Below, in pieces: positions 8,091-17,647 of a stretch of 64,000 nt of DNA. This DNA is from Woeseiaceae bacterium (GTDB taxonomy: Bacteria > Pseudomonadota > Gammaproteobacteria > Steroidobacterales > Woeseiaceae). The translations under genes were made by a program, and so were the position numbers. The notes below the pieces were generated by a model, which did not search any database, was not told the origin of the DNA, and saw only the letters and a list, made by a program, of their open reading frames with translations. Every line of letters starts with the position of its first letter. Position 1 is the stretch's first letter. The stretch is taken from contig JAJFKR010000002.1 of NCBI GenBank assembly GCA_021773095.1, positions 45,677 to 109,676 on the forward strand, in the 5' to 3' direction.

Positions 8091-9413
8091 TCACGTTCGT
8101 GTAAACACCGCAATCGATTCTACATGGGCTGTGTGCGGGAACATATCAATGATTCCGGCAGTTTCGAGTTTGTAGCCCTGATCGTGCACGAGAATCCCGG
8201 CATCTCGAGCCAACGTGCCCGGGTGGCACGAGACATAGACAATGCGCAGAGGATTCAAAAGCTTCATGCGTTCCACGATTTCGGCCGCGCCACTGCGCGC
8301 GGGATCGAGCAGCACACGATCCCATCCCGCCTTTACCCAGGACTCGGAACCGTCAATCTTGCTGAGATCGGCGACCCGAAACTCGACATTGTTCAGTCCA
8401 TTTGACCGCGCGTTATCCGCAGCGCGTGCGACCAGGCTTTGCTCACCCTCAATGCCCAGTACTGTTCCGGATTTCTGCGCCAGCGGCAACGAGAAATTAC
8501 CAATGCCGCAATAAAGATCCAGCACCCTGTCGTCCGGGCCTGGATCCAGTTGCTCAATGGCAAAATGCACCATGCGCTCATTGATTTCGCTATTCACCTG
8601 AACAAAATCAATTGGCTCAAAATTAATTTGGATATCGAACTCCGGCAGCGTGTAAAAAAGTGACTCATCGAGGGTCATCGGCTGAATCAACTCTAACGAA
8701 TCCAATCCGCCTGGCTGCAGATAGATTCTGCAGTCATTAGCGACTCCGAATGCGGTCAGTTCTTCGCTATCTGCATCGGTTGGTACATCCAGAACGCGGA
8801 ATACCAGCGCGATGGAGTTTTCGGCGACGGCGACCTCGATTTGCGGCAGTCGTGCACGTATCGACAAGCGCGCAACCAACTCGCTCAATTTGTCAATCAA
8901 ACCGTCGACAGGACTCGCGAGTACTTCGCAGCGATGCATGTCAGTGATAAACGGCGCATGACGCTCTCGGAAGCCGACCAGCACCCGCCCTTTTGCCGGC
9001 ACATCTTTTACGGCCAAACGCGCCCGCCGGCGATAGCCCCAGACGGGACCCGTCATTGGCTCCAACCAGGAATCCACTTCGACCTTGCCAATGCGTTGCA
9101 GATTATCTCTTAGTGTTTGCTCCTTGATCGAGCGTTGATAGTCTTCGCTCACGTGCTGCAGCGAACAACCACCACAACGCCCGAAAGCTTCGCACTTCGC
9201 ATCAATTCGATCGCCGGACGCTTCGATGACCTGCAGCAATTCCGCTTCATCGAAATTGCGGCGCGACTTACGACGAATAAATTCGACCGTCTCTCCGGGC
9301 AACGCACCGGCAACAAAGACCTTTTTGCCGCTCACCGCAGCGATACCGCGGCCATCGTGAGTCGCAGATTCTATGCTTGCCGTCTCCGGCTCTCTCTTCT
9401 TCGTTCTGCCCAT
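8091..9413 (-). CDS. rlmD: 23S rRNA (uracil-1939-C5)-methyltransferase RlmD
   Basis: A 440-residue RNA m5U methyltransferase (former RumA). An N-terminal TRAM domain (about 10-65) is followed by the 4Fe-4S ligands Cys74, Cys80, Cys83 and Cys162, the spacing known for E. coli RlmD. The SAM-binding motif is LDLYCGIGNFSLPLA, and the catalytic cysteine motif YVSCHPGTLARD lies near the C-terminus. All catalytic features are intact. It sits between the PolB-like exonuclease gene (9 bases away) and nagZ. Confidence 0.97.
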   Translation of the reverse strand: MGRTKKREPETASIESATHDGRGIAAVSGKKVFVAGALPGETVEFIRRKSRRNFDEAELLQVIEASGDRIDAKCEAFGRCGGCSLQHVSEDYQRSIKEQTLRDNLQRIGKVEVDSWLEPMTGPVWGYRRRARLAVKDVPAKGRVLVGFRERHAPFITDMHRCEVLASPVDGLIDKLSELVARLSIRARLPQIEVAVAENSIALVFRVLDVPTDADSEELTAFGVANDCRIYLQPGGLDSLELIQPMTLDESLFYTLPEFDIQINFEPIDFVQVNSEINERMVHFAIEQLDPGPDDRVLDLYCGIGNFSLPLAQKSGTVLGIEGEQSLVARAADNARSNGLNNVEFRVADLSKIDGSESWVKAGWDRVLLDPARSGAAEIVERMKLLNPLRIVYVSCHPGTLARDAGILVHDQGYKLETAGIIDMFPHTAHVESIAVFTRT

Positions 9414-9422
9414 TTAGGAGCG

Positions 9423-10193
9423 CTACTCAGCCCAGGCCTCGAGAAATTCATTCAGATGCGGCTGGTGCATTGATTTCAGGGAGCTTCGCACGAGTTCGTA
9501 CTCGCGCTCCAGTTCAGTCTGATCCAGATTGCCGCGCATGAACTCGAAACGCAGAAAGCAAAGCCAGGTATTCAGTACATCCGTCTCGCAGTAGTCACGA
9601 ATTTCGCGAATGCCGCCTGCCTTGAACTTGTCCCACACCTTGTCACCGCTCATGCCCAGTTTCCCGGGGAAGCCAAGCAGTACGGCCATCTGATCCAGAC
9701 TCGCGCGCCCTCGTGGTTGAAAACCCGCCAGCACATCCATCAGATCGACATGTCGCCAGTGGAACCGGCTCATGTAGTTATTCCATTTGAAATCGCGGTC
9801 GTTTTCGCCCATTTCCCAGTATCGCGGTGCCTGAATATTGTGCTTCAGGGCTCGATAATGCAGCACCGGCAAATCGAAGCCACTGCCATTCCACGATACG
9901 AGGTCTGGCGTGTATTTTTCGATGCCGTCGAAAAAGCGCTGCACGATCTCGGCTTCACCGGATTCCTCGTCGCCCAGGGTCCATACCTTGAACGTATCGG
10001 CCGTGCGAAATGTCACCGAGATCGCAACGATTCGCTGCAGATGCAGCGGCAGAAAATCCGACCCGGTTTGTTGCTGCCGCTTGAACATCATCGCAGTCGC
10101 GACCTCATCGTCCGGCAGGCCGTCAAGATCCCAAAATCGACGTCCGAATTCAACGTCCGGAACCGTTTCTATATCAAATGAAAAACAATGCAT
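9423..10193 (-). CDS. Predicted 3'-5' exonuclease, PolB-exonuclease-like (PF10108)
   Basis: A 256-residue DEDD-type exonuclease. Exo I is FSFDIETVPD (Asp-x-Glu), Exo II is SWNGSGFDLPVL, and Exo III is RDYCETDVLNT with the Tyr/Asp pair. It belongs to the bacterial family related to the proofreading domain of PolB-type polymerases but lacks a polymerase domain. A biological role is not established. ATG 10193 is chosen over TTG 10199 because GGA is spaced 8 bases upstream. It is downstream of acpS and probably part of the same transcript. Confidence 0.85.
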   Translation of the reverse strand: MHCFSFDIETVPDVEFGRRFWDLDGLPDDEVATAMMFKRQQQTGSDFLPLHLQRIVAISVTFRTADTFKVWTLGDEESGEAEIVQRFFDGIEKYTPDLVSWNGSGFDLPVLHYRALKHNIQAPRYWEMGENDRDFKWNNYMSRFHWRHVDLMDVLAGFQPRGRASLDQMAVLLGFPGKLGMSGDKVWDKFKAGGIREIRDYCETDVLNTWLCFLRFEFMRGNLDQTELEREYELVRSSLKSMHQPHLNEFLEAWAE

Positions 10194-10211
10194 AGCCAAA
10201 TTCCATACTCA

Positions 10212-10601
10212 TTAGCTGCAGCCTGCAGATTCAACCACTGCAAATGCCAGCACCAAACCTGCGTCGTCCGTCAGGCTGACGTGCCCCTTTCCTATTCCCA
10301 ACTGCTCACACACCTTTCGTCCGCGCTCTGACCAAATAATCAACGGCCTGCCCCATTCATTGTTGATGATGCCGACATCGCGCAACCAGACGCCATGCGC
10401 GAATCCGGTACCCATTGCCTTGACGGCCGCTTCCTTGCCGGCAAAGCGCATCGCGAGAAATCGTGCCGGCTGTTTTGTCTGGGTGAATAAATCCATTTCT
10501 TCGTCCATAAGAATGCGTTTCGCAAAATGCTCACCGAATCGCTCCCAGGTCGATTCCATACGCGACATCTCAACAATGTCGGTACCAATTCCGAAGATCA
10601 T
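10212..10601 (-). CDS. acpS: Holo-[acyl-carrier-protein] synthase
   Basis: A 129-residue 4'-phosphopantetheinyl transferase that activates acyl carrier protein using CoA. The two family signatures are intact: GIGTDIVEM near the N-terminus (metal-binding Asp) and RFAGKEAAVKAMG (Glu and Lys). Length is normal (E. coli 126). It starts 7 bases after the pdxJ stop; the pdxJ-acpS pair is conserved in gammaproteobacteria. Confidence 0.97.
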   Translation of the reverse strand: MIFGIGTDIVEMSRMESTWERFGEHFAKRILMDEEMDLFTQTKQPARFLAMRFAGKEAAVKAMGTGFAHGVWLRDVGIINNEWGRPLIIWSERGRKVCEQLGIGKGHVSLTDDAGLVLAFAVVESAGCS

Positions 10602-10608
10602 CGACTCG

Positions 10609-11349
10609 TCATCCCGCCCGCGCTTCTACCATCAGGCGTTTCATTTCACTGACAGCCATCACGAGTCCATCGAATACTGCTCTGGAGATGATCGCGTGAC
10701 CAATATTCAGCTCCACAATTTCCGGTATCTCAGCGATCTCTTTGACGTTCTGGTAATGCAGTCCATGCCCCGCGTTAATAATCAATCCGAGTTCCTGTCC
10801 ATACTTTGCAGCGTCGACAACGCGCTGCAATTCGGCCAATTGCTGATCGCCTGTCGCGTCAGCGTACGCACCAGTATGCAACTCGACAACCGGTGCGCCG
10901 GCGGCGACCGCCGCATCCAGTTGTGCTGAGTCCGGATCGATAAACAGGGATGCACGGATATTTTCAGCCGCCAGTCGATCACAGGCCGACTTCACTTTGT
11001 CCAACTGCCCTTTCACATCAAGGCCACCCTCAGTCGTCAGTTCCTCGCGTTTCTCCGGCACGAGACAGACGTCAGACGGCTTGATTTGTGATGCGACCTC
11101 CAGCATTTCGTCGGTTACCGCCATTTCCAGATTCATATGACTGCGCATCACTTCGTTAATAGCCGTTAGGTCATCGTCCTGAATATGGCGCCGGTCTTCC
11201 CGAAGGTGCACGGTTATGCTGTCGGCACCCGCCCGCTCCGCCATTACAACTGCATCGGCAGGTCGTGGGTAACTCGTGCCCCTTGCTTGCCGCAAGGTCG
11301 CAATGTGGTCGATATTGATGCCCAGTAATAATGGCTCGCTATTGTTCAC
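10609..11349 (-). CDS. pdxJ: Pyridoxine 5'-phosphate synthase
   Basis: A 246-residue TIM-barrel enzyme condensing 1-deoxyxylulose 5-phosphate with 3-amino-2-oxopropyl phosphate to pyridoxine 5'-phosphate, the last ring-forming step of the DXP-dependent vitamin B6 route. The family start [16 protein letters not shown] and the HLREDRRHI active-site loop are present. The GTG start overlaps the end of recO by 11 bases. DXP is a needed substrate, so dxs should exist in this genome even if the rest of the MEP pathway is lost (see findings). Confidence 0.97.
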   Translation of the reverse strand: MNNSEPLLLGINIDHIATLRQARGTSYPRPADAVVMAERAGADSITVHLREDRRHIQDDDLTAINEVMRSHMNLEMAVTDEMLEVASQIKPSDVCLVPEKREELTTEGGLDVKGQLDKVKSACDRLAAENIRASLFIDPDSAQLDAAVAAGAPVVELHTGAYADATGDQQLAELQRVVDAAKYGQELGLIINAGHGLHYQNVKEIAEIPEIVELNIGHAIISRAVFDGLVMAVSEMKRLMVEARAG

Positions 11350-12100
11350 TTTTTTGATTCCGGGTTTTAGTGGAAGCGATTCTACCCCGATGCAGTTCCA
11401 TCAGCACCTTACGGCTCTTAAGTTCCTTCCCCCCCAGGTGAAACCCTATGATTTCACGCAGCAGACGGTTCGCGGCTCGTAATATTTCGGGGTCACTGAA
11501 GCGTTGTTCGGCAACGCCGGTCAGGACGGAACCCGTGAATACGAGAGCACCCTCTCTGCGCTCAACCGCGACCGGACCCTGTTCCATGCGGTACTGGTAA
11601 TAGCGATCAGGCTGTAACGGCTCATGGCCGTCAAATTCATGCTGCAAATTGACGGCGTAACCGAGCAGGCTCAGAAACTCGAGCTCAAATGAGCGCAGGC
11701 TGGCAGCGACATCCAGTGTACCGGCCAACGCGTTGATGACCTCCTCGTACAAGGCAAAGATTTCCGGCTGCGGATCGGAGCGATGCAAAAAGTGCAGCAA
11801 CAATTCATTGACGTAGTAAGCCGACAACAACGCATCGCCCATCATGCCGGCCGGCGGCCCGGCCGCCTCAGCGCCGGTCAGTGTGCCGAGGTCCGACTTC
11901 GCTACCCAAGACACCTTCAGGGGTAGAAACGGCCGCAACACACCCGCAAGGCGTGACTTCGAGCTGCGACTGCCGCGTGCGACGACCGCGATCTTGCCGT
12001 GATCCCGGGTCACGATATCGAGAATCTGGCTCGTGTCGCGAAACGGACGATGATGCAGAATATAACCCGGCTGCTGATGGACCCGCCGCTGCGATCTCAT
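11339..12100 (-). CDS. recO: DNA repair protein RecO
   Basis: A 253-residue recombination mediator that loads RecA at gaps with RecR. The N-terminal OB fold ([31 protein letters not shown] across residues 13-43) and the following helical domain match the family. The zinc-binding cysteines of some RecO proteins are absent, as in many gammaproteobacteria. It follows era and overlaps pdxJ, in the conserved rnc-era-recO-pdxJ-acpS order. Confidence 0.93.
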   Translation of the reverse strand: MRSQRRVHQQPGYILHHRPFRDTSQILDIVTRDHGKIAVVARGSRSSKSRLAGVLRPFLPLKVSWVAKSDLGTLTGAEAAGPPAGMMGDALLSAYYVNELLLHFLHRSDPQPEIFALYEEVINALAGTLDVAASLRSFELEFLSLLGYAVNLQHEFDGHEPLQPDRYYQYRMEQGPVAVERREGALVFTGSVLTGVAEQRFSDPEILRAANRLLREIIGFHLGGKELKSRKVLMELHRGRIASTKTRNQKSEQ

Positions 12101-12114
12101 GCCCTCGTCACCTG

Positions 12115-13017
12115 TTACGGTGCCTCGTAGCCCAGGTTTATCAGATCATTTTCGTTGTCGGCCCAATTCGTCTTCACTTTAACCCACAACTCAAGATGCA
12201 CAGCCTGACCCAGCAGTTCCGCAATTTCCAGCCGTGCGGAACGACCCACTTTTTTCAGGACACTGCCGTTCTTGCCAACGGCGATGCCCTTTTGGCTGTC
12301 TCGCTCAACCCAGATCACTGCGTTAATGCCAATGCCTTTTTCTTCCTGAACCATCCGCTCGACCTGAACCGTCAGTCCGTAAGGCATTTCCTGGTGCAAC
12401 ATCAGTGTCAGCTTTTCGCGAATAATTTCGGCGACGTGAAATTCATCACTGCGATCTGTTTTCATGTCTTCAGGAAATAGCGGCGGTGACTCCGGCAGGA
12501 ACTCCGGAATCATTTTAAGCAGGTGATCCAGGTTGTCGTGTTTCGCTGCTGAAACCGGAACGATCTCGGCAAAATCGAAACGCGCCGACATCAACTGCAG
12601 TCCGTCCAGTAACTTTTCTTTCGGATGTACTTTATCGGTCTTGTTCAACAGTGCGATGACGGGGGCCTTACAGGACTTTAGGCGCTTGAGGACATCGTCG
12701 TCTTCGGCTGTCCAGTAAGTCGCGTCGCTGACAAACAAAACCAGATCCGCATCGGCCAGCGCGTTCGATGCGGTGCGGTTCATCAGCCGATTCATCGCCT
12801 TGGCAGATTTTCGGTGCAACCCCGGAGTATCGACGAAAATTATCTGCTGCTTTTTCGTCGTATGTACAGCCAGAATCCTGTGCCGCGTTGTTTGTGGTTT
12901 TGCAGTTACAATACTCACCTTACGGCCCATGACAGCATTGATGAACGTCGATTTACCAACATTCGGCCGGCCGATGACGGCGACCAGCCCGCAGCGATAA
13001 TCGTCCGCGATACTCAT
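12115..13017 (-). CDS. era: GTPase Era
   Basis: A 300-residue GTPase that binds the 3' end of 16S rRNA through a C-terminal KH domain during small-subunit maturation. G1 is GRPNVGKS, G3 is DTPG, G4 is NKTD, and the KH motif EKGIGINAVIWVERDSQKGI lies near residues 223-242. The start ATG overlaps the rnc stop (ATGA), the usual translational coupling of this pair. Confidence 0.98.
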   Translation of the reverse strand: MSIADDYRCGLVAVIGRPNVGKSTFINAVMGRKVSIVTAKPQTTRHRILAVHTTKKQQIIFVDTPGLHRKSAKAMNRLMNRTASNALADADLVLFVSDATYWTAEDDDVLKRLKSCKAPVIALLNKTDKVHPKEKLLDGLQLMSARFDFAEIVPVSAAKHDNLDHLLKMIPEFLPESPPLFPEDMKTDRSDEFHVAEIIREKLTLMLHQEMPYGLTVQVERMVQEEKGIGINAVIWVERDSQKGIAVGKNGSVLKKVGRSARLEIAELLGQAVHLELWVKVKTNWADNENDLINLGYEAP

Positions 13018-13697
13018 TGTTCGTCCACCATCAACAACTCGATCATCTTCCGGGCAGCTTTTTGTTCAGCTTTTCGCCGTGTTGTCGATTCACCATCGGT
13101 TTTCGCCGACTCTTCAACGACCGTGCAGGTCACAATGAATCTCCGCTTGTGCTCCTGGCCGGACACGTCGACGAGCTCGTACTCCGGCAATGCGAATTTT
13201 CGTGCTTGCAGCCATTCCTGCAATTGCGTCTTTGGATCACGGAGATCGCCCACATCGGGCAGCTCACGATATCGTTCTTCATAGGCCCGGTTGATAATTT
13301 CTTTGGCCGAATCGAAGCCCCCATCGAGAAATACGGCACCGAAGATGGCCTCCATTGCGTCGGCCAGTATTGATTCGCGTCGGTGTCCTCCCGTCTTGCG
13401 CTCACCGCTGCCGAGAATCAGGTGCTCACCAAGACCCAGTTCGAGCGCCAACTCCGCAAGCGACTCGTCTTTGACCAAAGACGCGCGCAGCTTGCTGAGA
13501 TCGCCTTCGGGCGCTTCGGGGCGAGCGAGGTACACCACCTCGGAAACAACGAAATCGAGCACCGCGTCGCCGAGGAACTCGAGGCGTTCGTTATTGCTTT
13601 TGCTCGCGCTTCTGTGGGTTAACGCCTGCTCAAACAGCTCAGCGTTCTGAAACCGATATCGCAGCGTCTTTTTGAGCCAGCTCTCGGCTTTGTTCAA
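13014..13697 (-). CDS. rnc: Ribonuclease III
   Basis: A 227-residue double-stranded-RNA endonuclease processing rRNA and regulating mRNAs. The catalytic signature ERLEFLGDAVLDF and the later DAMEAIFGAVFLDGG carry the acidic residues. A C-terminal dsRNA-binding domain (about 155-225) contains the KAEQKAARK helix. The start appears to be TTG 13697, with a weak Shine-Dalgarno (GAAGAG) upstream. Translation is coupled to era. Confidence 0.97.
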   Translation of the reverse strand: MNKAESWLKKTLRYRFQNAELFEQALTHRSASKSNNERLEFLGDAVLDFVVSEVVYLARPEAPEGDLSKLRASLVKDESLAELALELGLGEHLILGSGERKTGGHRRESILADAMEAIFGAVFLDGGFDSAKEIINRAYEERYRELPDVGDLRDPKTQLQEWLQARKFALPEYELVDVSGQEHKRRFIVTCTVVEESAKTDGESTTRRKAEQKAARKMIELLMVDEQ

Positions 13698-13752
13698 TGG
13701 AATCGCTCTTCACAGGCCAGGATCGCTCACCCGGCCGCTGGGTGATGCACAA

Positions 13753-14148
13753 CTATCGACGTACCAGGACTCGCTTGTCGAAATCCACTACAAAAGAGAC
13801 ATTGGCTACGAACGGTGCTTTGTGGGAATACGCGGCAACTACTGCATGACCGCCTTCTACCTTGGTCACTTTAACGTCACGGGCAGTAATTTCACCAACA
13901 CTTTCAATGTCAAAACGACGTGAAATGGAACTACGAATTGACGAACGGGTTGCATTGGCGCCATCGAATTCCTTGTGAACGCCCGAGATGACGCCGGCGA
14001 CCTTCATGTAATTGAGATAAACCGGCGTGAGGCGTATTCCCGCAAATGCGAAGATGCCAACGAAAGACACAAGGATGATAAGTCCAAGTGTTGTCATGCC
14101 GGCCTGACGGTGCTTGCTGCACTGTCTGTAACGGGAATTGACGACCAT
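13753..14148 (-). CDS. DUF4845 membrane-anchored protein
   Basis: A 131-residue protein with one membrane helix near residues 19-42 (LGLIILVSFVGIFAFAGIRL) and a periplasmic tail, matching DUF4845. This family is regularly found between lepB and rnc in beta- and gammaproteobacteria. ATG 14148 has GGAG about 8 bases upstream; a start at the second Met (14097) would leave only the helix and tail. The function is unknown. Its position in the lepB-rnc run suggests co-transcription. Confidence 0.85.
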   Translation of the reverse strand: MVVNSRYRQCSKHRQAGMTTLGLIILVSFVGIFAFAGIRLTPVYLNYMKVAGVISGVHKEFDGANATRSSIRSSISRRFDIESVGEITARDVKVTKVEGGHAVVAAYSHKAPFVANVSFVVDFDKRVLVRR

Positions 14149-14239
14149 GCTGATATCTCCGAATTAGTGCGCTGTATTTAACAATATCATGCGCCAGCGT
14201 AGCGCAATTTCAGCCCTGAAATCAGTGACTGATGCCACA

Positions 14240-14998
14240 TTATTGGATTTTCGAACCGATTCTGTCCCAATCCGGCATGTTCCACGGTACGAAATGCATC
14301 CAGACGCGAACGGCCTCGCCAACCAGGTATCGCTCTGCAATCATGCCAATATAACGGCTGTCCTTACTTCGGTCACGATTATCGCCCATTACAAAATAAT
14401 GGCCCTCAGGCACGATATACACACCATCACGTTTTGAATGACCCGGGTCATGGATCAGGGTTTCGTGTTCGCGCCCGTCCAGAGTTTCTACGTAAACCGG
14501 TGCATGCTCGAAGACCTCGCCATTGGCGCTGAGTGCCATTTGCAAACCGTTTATAGTCAGACGCTGACGCTCGAAAGAGACCTCGTCGCCCGGTAACCCG
14601 ATAACCCGCTTGATGTAATTGATGCTCGGGTCTGACGGTAATCGGAAAACGATTACATCGCCACGTTCCGGATTACCCGTTTCAATGATCTTCGTTTCGG
14701 ATACCGGTAACCGCAAACCGTAACTGAATTTCTTGACGAAAATGAAGTCACCAACAACCAGCGTCGGCTTCATCGAACCCGACGGGATACGAAATGGCTC
14801 GAAAATGAACGAGCGAATGACCAGCACAAAAATCAGCACCGGAAAAAACGACCGCGAATACTCGACCAGCGTAGCTTTGGCACCCATTGGCGTCCGGCTA
14901 TCCTGATCAGCCGTCTTCCAGACCAGTTTATCCATGGCCACAACAAGGCCGGTTAACAGCGTCAGCAATGTCAAAATCAGTGCTAGATTAATACCCAA
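14240..14998 (-). CDS. lepB: Signal peptidase I
   Basis: A 252-residue inner-membrane serine protease that cleaves Sec and Tat signal peptides. Two N-terminal membrane segments (about 3-22 and 50-65) precede the catalytic Ser75 in PSGSM and the general base Lys130 in YIKRVIG. The later box VMGDNRDRSKDSR is intact. It is shorter than E. coli LepB (324) because the extra beta-insert is small, as in many proteobacteria. It is 9 bases downstream of lepA. Confidence 0.97.
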   Translation of the reverse strand: MGINLALILTLLTLLTGLVVAMDKLVWKTADQDSRTPMGAKATLVEYSRSFFPVLIFVLVIRSFIFEPFRIPSGSMKPTLVVGDFIFVKKFSYGLRLPVSETKIIETGNPERGDVIVFRLPSDPSINYIKRVIGLPGDEVSFERQRLTINGLQMALSANGEVFEHAPVYVETLDGREHETLIHDPGHSKRDGVYIVPEGHYFVMGDNRDRSKDSRYIGMIAERYLVGEAVRVWMHFVPWNMPDWDRIGSKIQ

Positions 14999-15007
14999 AA
15001 TATTGGC

Positions 15008-16798
15008 TCACTTTTCAACTCGTAATACGGCAAGAAACGCTTCCTGAGGGATCTCAACAGAGCCCACCTGTTTCATGCGCTTCTTACCCGCTTTTTGTTT
15101 TTCAAGCAGCTTTCGTTTTCTCGAAATATCGCCACCATAACACTTCGCCGTTACATTCTTGCGCAAGGCTTTCACATTACTGCGCGCAATGACCTGACTG
15201 CCAATGGCCGCCTGGATAGCGACGTCGAACATTTGCCGGGGAATTAACTCGCGCATTTTTTCGACCAGGTCACGACCACGTGTTTTGACGTTTTCCCGGT
15301 GCACAATAATCGATAACTCGTCGACCCGATCCTTGTTGATCAGGACGTCCAGCCTCACGAGCTGCGCTTCCTGGAAACGCTCGAAATGATAATCGAATGA
15401 TGCAAAACCCCGACTTACGGACTTCAAGCGATCGAAGAAGTCCAATACGACTTCGGCCAGCGGTATTTCGTACACGAGCGACACCTGCCCGCCAAGATAA
15501 CGCATTTGTTTCTGTACGCCACGTTTGTCGATGCAAAGTTTTATCACAGCGCCAACGTACTTCTCGGGTACCAGCACATTAGCGGAGATGATGGGCTCAC
15601 GAAGTTCGGCGATATCATTAGGCGGCGGCAGTTTCGACGGATTATCAACGTGCAATACGTCACCGGAATTTGTGACAACCTCGAAGATGACGGTCGGAGC
15701 GGTTGTGATGAGATCGATGTTGTACTCGCGCTCAATACGTTCCTGCACGATCTCCATGTGCAACATGCCAAGGAATCCGCAGCGAAAACCGAACCCCAGA
15801 GCCGCGGATGATTCCGGTTCAAACTGTAACGCTGCATCGTTCAGGCGCAATTTCTGCAGCGCTTCACGAAAACCTTCGTAATCATCCGTACTAATGGGAA
15901 ACAGTCCGGCGAATACTCGTGGCTGAACCTGTTTGAATCCAGGCAGCGGCAGCTCACAGGGTTTGTGTGTTGCGGTGAACGTATCGCCAACCGGCGCGCC
16001 GTAAATGTCCTTTATGCCGGCAATGACGAAGCCGACCTCACCGGTGTTCAGCTCATCACGATCTTCCATCTTCGGTGTAAAGACACCGACGCGATCGGCG
16101 TTGTAGCTGATCCCGGTCGACATGACCTTTATCTTGCTGCGTTTGGTGATGCTGCCGTTGACAACTCGGACCAGTGATACAACACCAACATAATTGTCGA
16201 ACCAGGAATCAATTATCAATGCCTGCAACTCACCATCGGGGCTGCCTTCCGGCGGCGGAATGACTTCGACAATTTGTTCCAGTAATTCCGGTACGCCAAG
16301 GCCCGTCTTCGCACTGACGTGGATGGCGTCCTGTGCGTGGATACCAATGATGTCTTCGATTTCCGCGACAACTTTGTCAGGATCTGCTGCAGGCAAGTCG
16401 ATTTTGTTCAGCACCGGCATCACTTCAAGTCCCTGATCGATAGCCGTTATGCAATTGGCAACGCTTTGCGCTTCGACACCTTGTGCCGCATCGACAACGA
16501 GTAGCGCACCCTCACAGGCCGCAAGCGATCGCGAAACTTCGTAGGAGAAATCCACGTGTCCGGGCGTATCAATAAAATTCAGCTGATAGACCTGTCCCGA
16601 TTCACTCGTGTAATCCAGGGATACGCTTTGCGCTTTAATTGTAATGCCGCGCTCTCGCTCGAGGTCCATCGAATCGAGGACCTGCTCTTCCATCTCACGA
16701 TCGCTCAAACCACCACAGTGGTGGATAAAGCGATCCGCCAGAGTCGACTTGCCGTGGTCGATATGAGCGATGATTGAAAAATTGCGAATATGTTTCAT
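15008..16798 (-). CDS. lepA: Elongation factor 4 (LepA)
   Basis: A 596-residue translational GTPase acting on stalled or back-translocating ribosomes. G1 is [10 protein letters not shown]3 is DTPGHVDF, G4 is NKID, and the LepA-specific C-terminal domain ends the protein. ATG 16798 matches the family start [18 protein letters not shown]. No Shine-Dalgarno is seen upstream; the leader instead reads CCTCCC on the mRNA strand. An in-frame extension to 16870 is possible but unlike the family. Confidence 0.97.
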   Translation of the reverse strand: MKHIRNFSIIAHIDHGKSTLADRFIHHCGGLSDREMEEQVLDSMDLERERGITIKAQSVSLDYTSESGQVYQLNFIDTPGHVDFSYEVSRSLAACEGALLVVDAAQGVEAQSVANCITAIDQGLEVMPVLNKIDLPAADPDKVVAEIEDIIGIHAQDAIHVSAKTGLGVPELLEQIVEVIPPPEGSPDGELQALIIDSWFDNYVGVVSLVRVVNGSITKRSKIKVMSTGISYNADRVGVFTPKMEDRDELNTGEVGFVIAGIKDIYGAPVGDTFTATHKPCELPLPGFKQVQPRVFAGLFPISTDDYEGFREALQKLRLNDAALQFEPESSAALGFGFRCGFLGMLHMEIVQERIEREYNIDLITTAPTVIFEVVTNSGDVLHVDNPSKLPPPNDIAELREPIISANVLVPEKYVGAVIKLCIDKRGVQKQMRYLGGQVSLVYEIPLAEVVLDFFDRLKSVSRGFASFDYHFERFQEAQLVRLDVLINKDRVDELSIIVHRENVKTRGRDLVEKMRELIPRQMFDVAIQAAIGSQVIARSNVKALRKNVTAKCYGGDISRKRKLLEKQKAGKKRMKQVGSVEIPQEAFLAVLRVEK

Positions 16799-16885
16799 TT
16801 GAGGGAGGTTTCTGAGGCTGCCCGGAATTGCGCACGCCCAATGCAGCGGCGAAGTATACCGATTCCGCACGCTGAATTTCGCATG

Positions 16886-17137
16886 TTATGTGCTGTTCTC
16901 GGGTAATTGCGCCAGGATGGCTCGAATTGCACCATAGTCGAGTGGATACTCGCTGACCAACTGACCGTCATATTCAATGACCGGTACCCGGATATCGTAT
17001 TTCTCACGCCAATCGGCGAGTGAATCGATATCGTGTAACTCGACTTCAATTCTCCCGCGAATCAACGGCAACAGCTCTTCGAGCATTATTTCGCACAGGT
17101 GACAGCCCCTGCGGGTGTAGTAGTGAATAACAGCCAT
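16886..17137 (-). CDS. Glutaredoxin-family thiol protein
   Basis: An 83-residue thioredoxin-fold protein with a CxxC active site (CHLC near residues 12-15) and the cis-Pro loop VRVP-type segment IRVPVIEYDGQ. It corresponds to the short DUF836/glutaredoxin-like proteins. The start directly abuts the rseC stop, so it is translated with the rpoE-rseABC run. A specific substrate cannot be named. The rseC neighbour is itself a redox-linked cysteine protein. Confidence 0.85.
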   Translation of the reverse strand: MAVIHYYTRRGCHLCEIMLEELLPLIRGRIEVELHDIDSLADWREKYDIRVPVIEYDGQLVSEYPLDYGAIRAILAQLPENST

Positions 17138-17593
17138 TTAGAGTCTCGTTGCAGCCAGTCTATCGACAACTATCGGCGTAAAGTCACGCAAGCATCGTGC
17201 ACCCTGTAGTCGGACTCTGGCGATAGAAATTCCGCTGACCAGCCCCAAAAGAGCCGCCAAAGGCCCCGCCACGTCGCCCAGTCCGACTCTGTAGGCCACA
17301 AAGGCCGCCGACACGGCACCCAACAACGGATAGCCGTAGACGATTATGGCGGCGCGCAACACATTGCGTGGCGCTAGAGCAATGCTGACACGGTCACCCA
17401 AGCGGACATCCAGACCCGCCGCAACAACCGCCTCAACGCATTTGTCACCCGCTTGTTTTCCGAGCAATCCAGCACCACAGCCCTGTCCCGATTCGCAGCG
17501 TTCGCAGACGATCACAGATTCGACCTCAACAACCACCTGACACTCGGAACGAGCCGCGCTCATGGCGATTATCTGACCCTGTGGATTTTCCAT
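17138..17593 (-). CDS. rseC: SoxR-reducing system protein RseC family
   Basis: A 151-residue inner-membrane protein. The N-terminal soluble part has a cysteine cluster (CERCESGQGCGAG near residues 30-42), and two adjacent membrane helices follow at about 80-100 and 108-128. This is the RseC/MucC layout, usually third or fourth in the sigma-E operon. In E. coli the family is tied to reduction of SoxR and to the Rsx complex. Its role in sigma-E control is minor or unclear. Confidence 0.9.
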   Translation of the reverse strand: MENPQGQIIAMSAARSECQVVVEVESVIVCERCESGQGCGAGLLGKQAGDKCVEAVVAAGLDVRLGDRVSIALAPRNVLRAAIIVYGYPLLGAVSAAFVAYRVGLGDVAGPLAALLGLVSGISIARVRLQGARCLRDFTPIVVDRLAATRL

Positions 17594-17647
17594 GATTGGA
17601 GTTTACAGGACCGCGTGCCCTGATTTACAGTCGCTCTGCCGCCGGAC

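Noticed and set aside
9413..9426. TAGGAGCGCTA resembling a REP core between rlmD and the exonuclease gene
   Set aside because: Only about nine bases match and the GC-rich second half is missing; chance is a sufficient explanation.
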